Positions 54,429 to 62,319 of a DNA stretch of 64,000 nt are shown piece after piece. Each line of letters begins with the position of its first letter. Position 1 is the first letter of the stretch. The stretch is from Phycisphaerales bacterium (GTDB taxonomy: Bacteria > Planctomycetota > Phycisphaerae > Phycisphaerales > UBA1924), in assembly GCA_016699835.1 (NCBI GenBank), contig CP064987.1, positions 310,001-374,000 of the forward strand. Reading direction: 5' to 3'. The notes under the pieces are model-generated. The model worked only from the letters and a program-made list of their open reading frames with translations, was not told the origin of the DNA and did no database searches. The translations under genes were made by a program, and so were the position numbers.

Positions 54429-56027
54429 TCACACCCTCGCCTTCTTGAGTTTCGGGTCGATCGCGTCGCGGAGCGCCTCGCCCATCAGGTTGTACGAGAG
54501 CACCGTGAGGAAGATCGCCGCCCCGGGGAAGACGCCCAGCCACCACATGAACGCCCCGACGTTGTTCGTGGTGTCCGTCAGGAGGCGTCCCCAACTCGAC
54601 TGCTCCTCGGGCCCAAGCCCCAGGAAACTCAGCGTCACCTCCGCTGAGATCGCCACCGCAATCCCGAACGACGCATCGACCAGCACCGGCGTCACGCCAT
54701 TGGGCAGCATGTGCTTGAACAGGATCGACCGCAGCGGCAATCCCAGCGCTTGCGCCGCCTGCACGAAGTCCTGATGCCGAAGCCGCATGAACTCCGCCCG
54801 GATGAACCGCGCCGCCCCCGTCCACGTCACGCACCCGATGAGCGCCATCGTCACGTATAAGTTCCGAGGCAGCACCGCCGCCGCGATGATCAGCAGGAAG
54901 AGCACCGGCATCGCCATGAACGCCTCGACGACGCGCAGGAGGACCATGTCCACCCAACCGCCGAAATAGCCCATGAGCGCCCCGATCGTCACTCCGATCG
55001 CCACCGCGATCCCCGTGCTCACCAGCCCCAGCGAGATCGCCACCCGGCAGGCGTGCATCAACTGCGACACCACGTCCTGCCCGAACGAGTCTGTCCCGAG
55101 CCAGTAGACCGACCGCCCCGGAGTTCGCACCGCGCGCCCCGAGTTCAACTCGTCCAGACTCGCCTGCGTCATGTCGCTGGAAGTCAATGGCGGGAGCAGG
55201 TCCGCCGAAATCGAACGCTGATTCGGCGAGAACGGCACGAGCGTAAAGACCGCCTCCGCCCGCCGCGACTCCACCGCCGCCTGATAGGGAAACGTCTGCA
55301 AAGGCTTACGCCACCACACCGACCCCAGCAGCACGATCACAACCGCCGCGAGAACCGCCCCCAAGAACTTGCCCTTTCGACGAAACGGCAGCACCAGCCC
55401 GAGCACGATCGCCGGAATCAACGCGACTCCCAGCATGACCAGCGGTCGTGCCGCGTTCAACGTCAATCGCCCCCACATCAGCGGACGCGACTCGATCATC
55501 TCGCGCTTCGTCCCCCCCATGTCCGCGATAAACCTCAGCACGAACGACCCGGCGATCAGCCCCGCGCCGCACGCCAGGAGGAACCCAGTGAGAACCCCAA
55601 GCCGTTCCGATCGTGAGAGACGCTTCGCGAGAAACATCCACGCCCCGCCGGCAAACCCGATGAGCAAGAGCAGCACATCGACCGAACTCATGTTCTCCAG
55701 AATCGGCGACGTCCACCCGCCCCACTCCCCCGTAGGCATCTTCACGCGATACAGGATCGGGTGCCCATTGGCAATGATCGGTGAGAAGAGCGCAAAGAAG
55801 AGCACGATCCCCAGCCACACGATCGCGAACCGAGCCCCGCCTCGCTTCGCCACGTGGTCCCACGCGTCGGCCCAGAATCCCTTCGCCGGCTGCACGCCAA
55901 GGCCCTGCATCAACTGCACGCCCGTCACCGTGGCCATCGGCCCCGGCGCCTGCATCGCCTTGATCTGTGGTCCCTCGCTCGTCATCGACTCGTGTGCGCC
56001 TTCCTGTTTCAGAGTGGCTCTCGCCAC
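54429..56027 (-). CDS. oppC: Peptide ABC transporter permease, OppC type, with extra N-terminal helices
   Basis: 532 residues from GTG 56027, two bases after the oppB stop; ATG 55985 is the alternative. The permease core lies in the C-terminal half: YWLGTDSFGQDVVSQLMHACRVAISLGLVSTGIAVAIGV, then the EAA-like loop FIRAEFMRLRHQDFVQAAQALGLPLRSILFKHMLPN and LSFLGLGPEEQSSWGRLLTD, all typical of OppC/DppC. The first 290 residues contain additional hydrophobic segments and a soluble stretch not present in ordinary OppC (about 300 aa). The gene ends six bases before oppD. It forms the membrane channel with OppB. Confidence 0.88.
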   Translation of the reverse strand: MARATLKQEGAHESMTSEGPQIKAMQAPGPMATVTGVQLMQGLGVQPAKGFWADAWDHVAKRGGARFAIVWLGIVLFFALFSPIIANGHPILYRVKMPTGEWGGWTSPILENMSSVDVLLLLIGFAGGAWMFLAKRLSRSERLGVLTGFLLACGAGLIAGSFVLRFIADMGGTKREMIESRPLMWGRLTLNAARPLVMLGVALIPAIVLGLVLPFRRKGKFLGAVLAAVVIVLLGSVWWRKPLQTFPYQAAVESRRAEAVFTLVPFSPNQRSISADLLPPLTSSDMTQASLDELNSGRAVRTPGRSVYWLGTDSFGQDVVSQLMHACRVAISLGLVSTGIAVAIGVTIGALMGYFGGWVDMVLLRVVEAFMAMPVLFLLIIAAAVLPRNLYVTMALIGCVTWTGAARFIRAEFMRLRHQDFVQAAQALGLPLRSILFKHMLPNGVTPVLVDASFGIAVAISAEVTLSFLGLGPEEQSSWGRLLTDTTNNVGAFMWWLGVFPGAAIFLTVLSYNLMGEALRDAIDPKLKKARV

Positions 56028-56029
56028 GA

Positions 56030-57556
56030 CTACTTGTAACTGATCCTCGGGTCCGCGATCGCATACAGCACGTCCGCGATCAGCAGACCCACCATGCTCA
56101 CGATCGCGATCATCATCGCGTTCCCCAAGAGCAACTCCCGGTCGCGCAACTCGATCGCCTGGATCACCAGCGTCCCCATCCCGGGAATCCCGAAGATCCG
56201 CTCGACAACCACACTCCCCGCGAGCATCGCCGGGAAGACATTCGCGAACATCGTGATGAGCGGGAGCAGGCTGTTGCGGAAGACGTGGGCGTACACGATC
56301 GTCCTGTTCTCCACGCCCTTCGCCTTCGCCGTCCGCACATAGTCAGAGTTGAAGTTGTCCAGCATCGCCGCCCGAGTTTGCTTGCTCAGCACCGCGAACC
56401 CCGTGTACACCAGGCACGCCACCGGCAGGCCCAGATGCCACAGCATGTCGAAGAGATACCCCCTCGTCCACCCGCCCTCGCCCATCGAGGGCAGAAACGT
56501 CATCCCCTCGGCGGCCCGATCATGCAGGCCCGTCGACGGAAAGAGCATCAGGTTGTTCTGCGACGCCAGATAGCCGCGGAGCAGAATCCCCCCCAGCACC
56601 ACCGGGATCGACCACATCGCAATGAACTTCATCCCAAGCAGCACGTCGATCCACCGCCCGCGGTGGTTCGCCGCCAGAATCCCGCTCGGAATCGCGATCG
56701 CGTAGATCAGCGGGATCGCCAGCAGATTCAGCCCCAGCGTCACCGGCAAGGCACGAGCGATCTCGCTCGAGACCGTCTGGCCCCGGGAGAATACGGTCCC
56801 CAAATCGGGCTTCGCGATCGACACCGACCCCGGCACGATCGACACTCCCGACGCCTCGAACACGGGCACGTCGAACATCCCCAGCAGGGCCGCACGAGCC
56901 GAGATCGCCTCACGATAGATCCCGATGATCCGATCGCCCGCAACCTTCACGGGCCTCCACGACTCGCTCGTCCGATCCGGCGTCACACGCCCCAGAACGC
57001 TCGACGACAGATCCTCGCCGGGCTCCGTCGTCACCTCGATGTCCAGTCCGCGAAGATACTCCGCGATCGCCACGTTCAATGCCGCCCGAGCGCCGATGAA
57101 GTCCGAGCGACCCTTCGCATACGCCTCCTTCGCTCGCGTGAATGCCAGCGTGCGACTCTCGTCCGTCGTCAATACCGATTCATCCGGCTTGATCGGCGAA
57201 GGCTCCACGGGGAGAGAATCCACGAACCACTCCCACGCCGGCGGCACAGGAATCTGCCGAGGGCGAGCCTCAACCTCTCCCGAAGGCCGCACCATGTCTC
57301 GCGGCCCAAACTTCAGCGGGCTGATCCGCCTCAGCCATCGGACGTACTGCGAATGCACAGGGTCATTCAACCCATATCGATCGTCGAGGTACGCCTTCTG
57401 GACCCACGACGCCTCTTGTCCGCCGCTCCCACCCGACTGCCGAAGCGCCGCCCCCACGCCGCCCGGTGCGAGAGCCACGAGCATAAACAGCAGGTACGAG
57501 ACGCACAGCAGCGTCGGCACCATCAGCAGCACGCGTCGTGTCAGATAACTCAGCAC
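56030..57556 (-). CDS. oppB: Peptide ABC transporter permease, OppB type, with periplasmic insertion
   Basis: 508 residues. The start MLSYLTRRVLLMVPTLLCVSYLLFMLVALAPG is typical of OppB/DppB. The C-terminal permease core is also typical: LPVTLGLNLLAIPLIYAIAIPSGI, the EAA-like loop VRTAKAKGVENRTIVYAHVFRNSLLPLITM and VVVERIFGIPGMGTLVIQAI. Between the first helix and the core, residues about 40-235 form a hydrophilic insertion (EASWVQKAYLDDRYGL ... SLPVEPSPIKPDESVLTTDESRTLAF), far longer than the corresponding loop of about 60 residues in E. coli. It would face the periplasm and might contact the membrane-anchored binding protein. It is followed by oppC with two bases between. Confidence 0.9.
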   Translation of the reverse strand: MLSYLTRRVLLMVPTLLCVSYLLFMLVALAPGGVGAALRQSGGSGGQEASWVQKAYLDDRYGLNDPVHSQYVRWLRRISPLKFGPRDMVRPSGEVEARPRQIPVPPAWEWFVDSLPVEPSPIKPDESVLTTDESRTLAFTRAKEAYAKGRSDFIGARAALNVAIAEYLRGLDIEVTTEPGEDLSSSVLGRVTPDRTSESWRPVKVAGDRIIGIYREAISARAALLGMFDVPVFEASGVSIVPGSVSIAKPDLGTVFSRGQTVSSEIARALPVTLGLNLLAIPLIYAIAIPSGILAANHRGRWIDVLLGMKFIAMWSIPVVLGGILLRGYLASQNNLMLFPSTGLHDRAAEGMTFLPSMGEGGWTRGYLFDMLWHLGLPVACLVYTGFAVLSKQTRAAMLDNFNSDYVRTAKAKGVENRTIVYAHVFRNSLLPLITMFANVFPAMLAGSVVVERIFGIPGMGTLVIQAIELRDRELLLGNAMMIAIVSMVGLLIADVLYAIADPRISYK

Positions 57557-57608
57557 GCTCGCGGTCCCCTGCGCCTCGCGCCCATCGACAAATCAGAGCA
57601 CACCACAA

Positions 57609-59618
57609 TCACGGCTCGACCGCCGACGCCGAGCCACCGCTCTTCACAAACAACTCTTCATACTGGAAGCCGTTGCGATACTCCGTGAAGTTCCCGATCC
57701 GCTTGCTCACGAATCGGTTCCACGGACGCTCCACAAGGAACGTATACGGCTGCTCCTCGTGCAGGATCGTGTGCAACCGGTGCCAGATCTTCAGACGCTT
57801 CTCAGGGTCGAGTTCCTGACGCCCCTCCTCGATCAGACGATCCGCCTCGGGGTTATTCCACTGCGCAAAGTTGTCGCCCTGATTCTGGATGTACCGGCTA
57901 TGCCAGATCTGCTGCGGGTCGCTCTCCGCCCGCGAGGGGGACCAGCCCATCGTGATCGCGTCGAAGTTCCGCCGATCCATCTCCTGCATCAAGACCGACC
58001 AGTCCATCGTCCGCAGCGTGCACTCGATCCCCATGATCGCGCACTGGTCCTTGAGATACTTCGCGAGTTTGTCCGTCAACTCGCTCCCCTTGGCGAACGA
58101 GAACTCGAACCGGAACGGATCGCCCGCCTCGTTCCGCAGAATCCCCGATCCATCTCGATCCACCCACCCCGCCTCCGCGAGCAGACGGCGCGACGCCTCG
58201 AGGTCATACGGCCAAGGCTTGATCTCCGGGTTCGCCTGGGGAGTCGAACTCGGGAACGAACCCGTCGCCGTCCGGGCCAACCCCTCATATAGATCGTGCA
58301 CCACCACCTTGTCGCGGTCCAGCATCATCGTCATCGCACGACGAACGCGCCGATCCGCGAACGGCGTCGACTTCCCGTCACGCTTGTCGCAGTTCCATCC
58401 AATGAAACTGTACCCCGAGCGGATGTTGTACCACGAGTGTGCCTCGCTGCGCTCCAGCCAGGCCTTGTCCTTGATCTTCGTCACGTACTGCAGCGAACTC
58501 GGCTGCGTGACGTCGCCGCTCGCGTTGTCGAACGCGATCATCCGACCCTGATCGTCGCTGATCACCACAAACCGCAGCCGCTCATACGCCGGCTTGGGCC
58601 CCCAGTACGCCTCGTTCCGCTCGAGCACGATCGGCTCAGGAGGCGCCCACTGCGTCTCCTTCGAAACCGACCGGAAACGAAAAGGCCCCGACCCGACGAC
58701 GCGACCCGTCGAGCGGTTGTACTCCTCCGCCGTGAAGTCCTTGTACACGTGCTTCGGCAAAATCGGGAACGTGTTCATCGCCGCGTCAAGGTTGGTGAAG
58801 ATCACCTCCTTGAACGTGAACTCCACAGTCTTGTCGTCCACCCGCGTGATCGAGTCGATGACATCCGTGATCGATCGCGGCCTCTCCGCCTCCACCTGCG
58901 GGTTCCGCATCCACTCGAACGTCCACAGCACATCGTCCGACTTCACCGGCTCGCCATCGCTGAACCGCGCCCGCGGGTGGATATGCACGCGGAGCCACGT
59001 CCCGTCCGGAGAATACTGCCACGCGTCCGCCAGCACCCCCTCCAGCACCAGTGACTGAGGATTCAACTTCGCGAGATACTCCACCACACGCTCAAAGACC
59101 CACGCCCCATACACGTCCTTATAGACGAGGGGCATCACCGTGCTCGGCTGGGCATTGATCAGTTCCGTCACCTCGCCTCCGCGAGAGAACCCGGGCTGCC
59201 CGGTCGGATCCGTCACATGCTCGAACGCCGGCTGCCATGAGATGGCCACCCCTGGCCTCGCCCACGCCGGGTGCCCCCGATCCGCGGGATCCGGCTTCGC
59301 CTCGTTCGTGTCACCCGAGTTGTTTGCGCTCGTCGTGGGCGCGATCGTGACCACCGGTTTCCACGCCGCCAACTTCTCGTCGATCGACCGTTCAAGGTCG
59401 CGGATCTCCCGACCGACCTGGTCGACCTTCACGCTCTGGTCCTCATTCGAGGATTGCAGACGCCCGAGCGTGGACTTCATCTCGCCAATGTCGGCCTTCG
59501 TCTGCTGCAGTTCCTTCCACTTCCGGTCGTCCTGCATCATCCCCAGGAAGACCAGAACACCCACGCCCAGAACGAGCAGCACCAGCACGAGGTCCTTGAG
59601 TCCAAACTTGCTTTGCAT
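57609..59618 (-). CDS. oppA: Peptide-binding protein (OppA/SBP family 5), membrane anchored with coiled coil
   Basis: 669 residues from ATG 59618 (MQSKFGLKDL...). One N-terminal helix (LVLVLLVLGVGVLVFLGMM) has no lipobox and no clear signal-peptidase site. A coiled-coil stretch (LQQTKADIGEMKSTLGRLQSSNEDQSVKVDQVGREIRDLERSIDEKL) and a linker rich in T, N and P follow. From about 150 on it has the solute-binding family 5 fold: LEGVLADAWQYSPDGTWLRVHIHPRARFSDGEPVKSDDVLWTFEWM, VGSGPFRFRSV, FADRRVRRAMTMMLDRDKVV. It would capture peptides for the OppBC channel. The anchor in place of a lipid is unusual. Confidence 0.88.
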   Translation of the reverse strand: MQSKFGLKDLVLVLLVLGVGVLVFLGMMQDDRKWKELQQTKADIGEMKSTLGRLQSSNEDQSVKVDQVGREIRDLERSIDEKLAAWKPVVTIAPTTSANNSGDTNEAKPDPADRGHPAWARPGVAISWQPAFEHVTDPTGQPGFSRGGEVTELINAQPSTVMPLVYKDVYGAWVFERVVEYLAKLNPQSLVLEGVLADAWQYSPDGTWLRVHIHPRARFSDGEPVKSDDVLWTFEWMRNPQVEAERPRSITDVIDSITRVDDKTVEFTFKEVIFTNLDAAMNTFPILPKHVYKDFTAEEYNRSTGRVVGSGPFRFRSVSKETQWAPPEPIVLERNEAYWGPKPAYERLRFVVISDDQGRMIAFDNASGDVTQPSSLQYVTKIKDKAWLERSEAHSWYNIRSGYSFIGWNCDKRDGKSTPFADRRVRRAMTMMLDRDKVVVHDLYEGLARTATGSFPSSTPQANPEIKPWPYDLEASRRLLAEAGWVDRDGSGILRNEAGDPFRFEFSFAKGSELTDKLAKYLKDQCAIMGIECTLRTMDWSVLMQEMDRRNFDAITMGWSPSRAESDPQQIWHSRYIQNQGDNFAQWNNPEADRLIEEGRQELDPEKRLKIWHRLHTILHEEQPYTFLVERPWNRFVSKRIGNFTEYRNGFQYEELFVKSGGSASAVEP

Positions 59619-59673
59619 GGCTCTCCAATCGCCAGTTCTCAGCGGGCATTCCCAACCAGGGCCGATGCAGACC

Positions 59674-60957
59674 TTAGCGCCCACGCCGCTTCGGATCGAA
59701 CCCCTCCCGCAACGCCTCCCCCACAAAGTTCAACGATAACAGCGTCACCCCCAGCAGCACACACGGCGAGACCAGCAGCCACCAGTGCGACCGATACGGG
59801 TTCAACTCGTCCCGACCCTCCGCCGCCAGGTTCCCCCAACTCGGCAGCGGCGGCTTGATCCCGATCCCCAGGAAACTCAGGAACGATTCCTGCAAAATCG
59901 CCTGCGGCACCGTCAGCGTCGCGTACACCACGATCGGCCCGATCAGATTCGGTAGCAGATGCCGCACAAACACTCGCGACCGCGACATCCCGATCGCCCG
60001 CGCACTCTCCACAAATGGCAGCGCCTTGAGCGACAGCACCTGCCCACGCACCACCCGCGCCAGCGTCAACCAACTCATCGATCCGATCGCCACCAGCAGG
60101 ATCCCCACATCCAGCATCGATCGCGTGGACCCCGACATCACCCGAGGCGGATACTTCGCCACAGCCTCACTCCGCATCGCCTCCGCACGCTCCGGATTCG
60201 CCAGCAGCCACCCTCGCACCGCGCGATCCGAAACGCTTGCCGATGCCGACTCGCGCATCACCTCTCGCACTTCCGCAGACACATACGCCTCCTGCGCCCG
60301 CGTTCGCGACTGGTACTCATCCACAACCGCATCCCCCGCGACCGCCAAGAGCACCACCAGCAGCACGTACGGCAATCCATACAACACATCCACCGTCCGC
60401 ATCAGCGCACTATCCACAACACCCCCGGCATATCCCGCGATCGCCCCCACCATCGTCCCAATCGACACCGACACCAACGCCGCCAAGAGCCCCACCGCCA
60501 GCGAGATCCCGCCCCCCGCCAGACACCGGATCAGTACGCTCCGCCCCAGCGCATCGCTCCCCAACCAGAACCGCGACGAGGCTCGCCCATCGTCCTCAGA
60601 ATCGCCATTCGCAGTACTCGGCGCACGCCCACCCGCCCACCACGGCCCAACCCGAGCCTCCGAAGTCTCCCCGGCGTTGTACCTCGCGACGCCGTCCGCC
60701 CCACTCCCAAACGTGAACGGCAGCGTCGCCACGCACGCCACCACCATCACCACCAAGGTCACCACACCAAACCTCCCACCCCCGCCCAATCGCAGACGCG
60801 GCCTCACCCGAGGCCGATCCAGCGTCACCTCACCACCACCCGCCGAACCGACACCATCTCGTGGCACAGGCGTCCCGCCTATGCCTACACCCCCTCCAAC
60901 TCCCATCGGCATGTGGTCAGGCTCCATTCCACCAGCATTCTTCGGTGCATCCGCCAT
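59674..60957 (-). CDS. Second peptide ABC permease, OppC/DppC type, with repeat-derived N-terminus
   Basis: 427 residues from ATG 60957 (a TTG just upstream is less likely). Residues about 20-45 (GVGGGVGIGGTPVPRDGVGS) are encoded by a copy of a dispersed palindromic repeat and are probably disordered. The core has FWLGSDALGRSVLIRCLAGGGISLAVGLLAALVSVSIG, VDVLYGLPYVLLVVLLAVAGDAV, the EAA-like loop SLKALPFVESARAIGMSRSRVFVRHLLPN and SFLSFLGIGIKPPLPSWGNL. All are characteristic of OppC-type permeases. A soluble loop (SRTRAQEAYVSAEVREVMRE) interrupts the core. It is the first gene of the opp group, giving the system two C-type permeases. Confidence 0.85.
   Translation of the reverse strand: MADAPKNAGGMEPDHMPMGVGGGVGIGGTPVPRDGVGSAGGGEVTLDRPRVRPRLRLGGGGRFGVVTLVVMVVACVATLPFTFGSGADGVARYNAGETSEARVGPWWAGGRAPSTANGDSEDDGRASSRFWLGSDALGRSVLIRCLAGGGISLAVGLLAALVSVSIGTMVGAIAGYAGGVVDSALMRTVDVLYGLPYVLLVVLLAVAGDAVVDEYQSRTRAQEAYVSAEVREVMRESASASVSDRAVRGWLLANPERAEAMRSEAVAKYPPRVMSGSTRSMLDVGILLVAIGSMSWLTLARVVRGQVLSLKALPFVESARAIGMSRSRVFVRHLLPNLIGPIVVYATLTVPQAILQESFLSFLGIGIKPPLPSWGNLAAEGRDELNPYRSHWWLLVSPCVLLGVTLLSLNFVGEALREGFDPKRRGR
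60858..60896. repeat. Dispersed palindromic repeat, copy 2, inside a permease gene
   Basis: CACAGGCG (60865-60872), TCC and CGCCTATG (60876-60883) match the copy at 49426-49464 with substitutions in the loop and one arm. Flanking CTCGTGG and CTAC are shared too. The copy lies in frame within the second OppC-type permease gene and encodes part of GIGGTPVPRDG on the minus strand. Confidence 0.7.
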
Positions 60958-61023
60958 CAACCCACAGCGTAGCGTCGCGCGAACTCATCCCGGCCCACAC
61001 AACCATCCAATACAATCGCCGCC

Positions 61024-61635
61024 ATGACCCAACCGCCAGAGCCATCACGCCCTACACCCAACCCGCGCGCCGTCCTCCCCTGGACCATCGAGGCCGAGCG
61101 CCACCTCGTTACCTCGCGCGTCTTCGACATCAACGAGCGCACCATGCGCTCCCGCCAGGACCCCACTCGCGTCGGCGACTTCGTCGTCATCGATTCTCGC
61201 GACTGGGCCAACGTCATCGCCATTACCGACGATCACCACGTCGTCATGATCGAGCAGTTCCGCCACGGCCTCAACGCCATAACCCTCGAACTCCCCGGCG
61301 GCATCGTCGACCACGCCGAGGACCCCGCCGAGACCTGCCGCCGCGAACTCCTCGAAGAGACCGGCTACACCCCGACATCAGGCACGCCGATCGAGATCAT
61401 CTCCCGAGTCTCAGCCAACCCCGCCATCCTCACCAACCATGTCCACACAGGCCTCGTCCGCGGCGTCACCAAGGCCCACGCCCAATCCCTCGACGAGCAC
61501 GAAGAAATCGCCATCCACCTCGTCCCCCTCGCCAGGATCCCCGAACTCATCAACTCAGGCCGAATCCACCACAGCCTCATCGTCGCGGGCCTCGGCGCGC
61601 TCGCATTCCGTCTGGGAGCGAAAATGAATGTGTGA
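61024..61635 (+). CDS. NUDIX hydrolase, ADP-ribose pyrophosphatase-like
   Basis: 203 residues. The Nudix box is complete at residues 93-115 (GGIVDHAEDPAETCRRELLEETG; G-x5-E-x7-REUxEExGU), giving the Mg-binding glutamates. The preceding strand VVMIEQFRHGLNAITLELPGG, with EQFRHG and ELPGG, is typical of ADP-sugar pyrophosphatases. The protein would hydrolyse a nucleoside diphosphate linked to another group, ADP-ribose being the usual guess. It is divergent from the opp operon (66-base gap) and ends 22 bases before copy 2 of the 32-bp tRNA-linked element. Confidence 0.9.
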   Translation: MTQPPEPSRPTPNPRAVLPWTIEAERHLVTSRVFDINERTMRSRQDPTRVGDFVVIDSRDWANVIAITDDHHVVMIEQFRHGLNAITLELPGGIVDHAEDPAETCRRELLEETGYTPTSGTPIEIISRVSANPAILTNHVHTGLVRGVTKAHAQSLDEHEEIAIHLVPLARIPELINSGRIHHSLIVAGLGALAFRLGAKMNV

Positions 61636-61657
61636 ATCGTGTACGAAATGCGATGTG

Positions 61658-61689
61658 AATCAGGGTGACAGTACGCCAATAGAACTTTT
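61658..61689 (-). repeat. 32-bp tRNA-linked element, copy 2 (att-like)
   Basis: Read on the minus strand: AAAAGTTCTATTGG, then C, then GTACTGTCACCC, then T, then GATT; 30 of 32 positions equal copy 1 at 8411-8442. On the plus strand GAATCAGGGTGACAG (61657-61671) is repeated exactly at 62167-62181, covering the 3' end of tRNA-Pro(TGG). The barstar-like gene lies between the two repeats. Confidence 0.75.
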
Positions 61690-61740
61690 TGTGGCCGGAG
61701 TTCGGTCTTGGAATGGGCCTCTCAGGATCGCACTTCGGAC

Positions 61741-62148
61741 TCAATCCAGCAACAACTGCACCCCGTCTTCAGCCTCCTGACCTTCCGGACCATGCTCCCG
61801 GATGATCTCCACGAGCCAGTCGAAGACGGTGGACCCGGTGCCCTCCTTGGCGAGCTCCAGTTGTTCAGCAACTGCGGCACAGTTCGAAGGATGGCAACGA
61901 ATCAATCGACTCTGAAGTTGGCGCACGGTCTCCCGATAGCCCAAATGCTCCCTCGACCGATCGCTTTGCACCCACCGCAGCACAAATCCACCTTCAGGCG
62001 TCCCGAAACCGCCGCGGAGAATGTCATTGAACGCATTGAGGTTCCGTCCCCATGCAGCGCCGGGGATCAACACTCGCTCCACCTCGTCGTAGAACCCTTC
62101 AAGCGTCGAGAACTTGTCGCCATCAATGACGAACACAGGCTTCTGCAC
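61741..62148 (-). CDS. Barstar-family protein (barnase-inhibitor-like)
   Basis: 135 residues from GTG 62148, which has AGGAG six bases upstream; the frame opens at 62166 but the ribosome site lies inside that extension. The start QKPVFVIDGDKFSTLEGFYDEVERVL and the core WGRNLNAFNDILRGGFGTPEGGFVLRW match barstar. Aligning NLNAFNDIL with barstar NLDALWDCL keeps the second inhibitory Asp (Asp39) but changes Asp35 to Asn and Trp38 to Asn, so target contacts may differ. Barstars bind and block secreted or toxin RNases; here no RNase gene is adjacent. The start lies only 21 bases after the tRNA-Pro(TGG) 3' end, so the gene may be read from the tRNA promoter. Confidence 0.85.
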   Translation of the reverse strand: MQKPVFVIDGDKFSTLEGFYDEVERVLIPGAAWGRNLNAFNDILRGGFGTPEGGFVLRWVQSDRSREHLGYRETVRQLQSRLIRCHPSNCAAVAEQLELAKEGTGSTVFDWLVEIIREHGPEGQEAEDGVQLLLD

Positions 62149-62169
62149 AGCCTCTCCTAAAAGCACGAA

Positions 62170-62243
62170 TCAGGGTGACAGGATTTGAACCTGCGGCCTT
62201 CTGGACCCAAACCAGACGCTCTACCAAGCTGAGCTACACCCTG
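62170..62243 (-). tRNA. tRNA-Pro(TGG)
   Basis: A 74-base cloverleaf on the minus strand: acceptor CAGGGTG/CACCCTG, D arm GCTC/GAGC, anticodon stem GTCTG... with loop TTTGGGT (anticodon TGG, reading CCA and other proline codons), and T arm with GTTCAAATC. The discriminator is A and no CCA is encoded. Its 3' end is duplicated at 61657-61671 beyond the barstar-like gene. Confidence 0.95.
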
Positions 62244-62319
62244 GACCGCACAGTGTATGGCCACGCCGACGGGCGCATGCCGGGACACGCCTGGCCGCCC
62301 GCTTTCCTGATCGTGGCGA

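Noticed and set aside
55967..57688. 573-codon plus-strand open frame opposite oppB
   Set aside because: Arginine-rich composition and full overlap with the clear OppB permease on the other strand.
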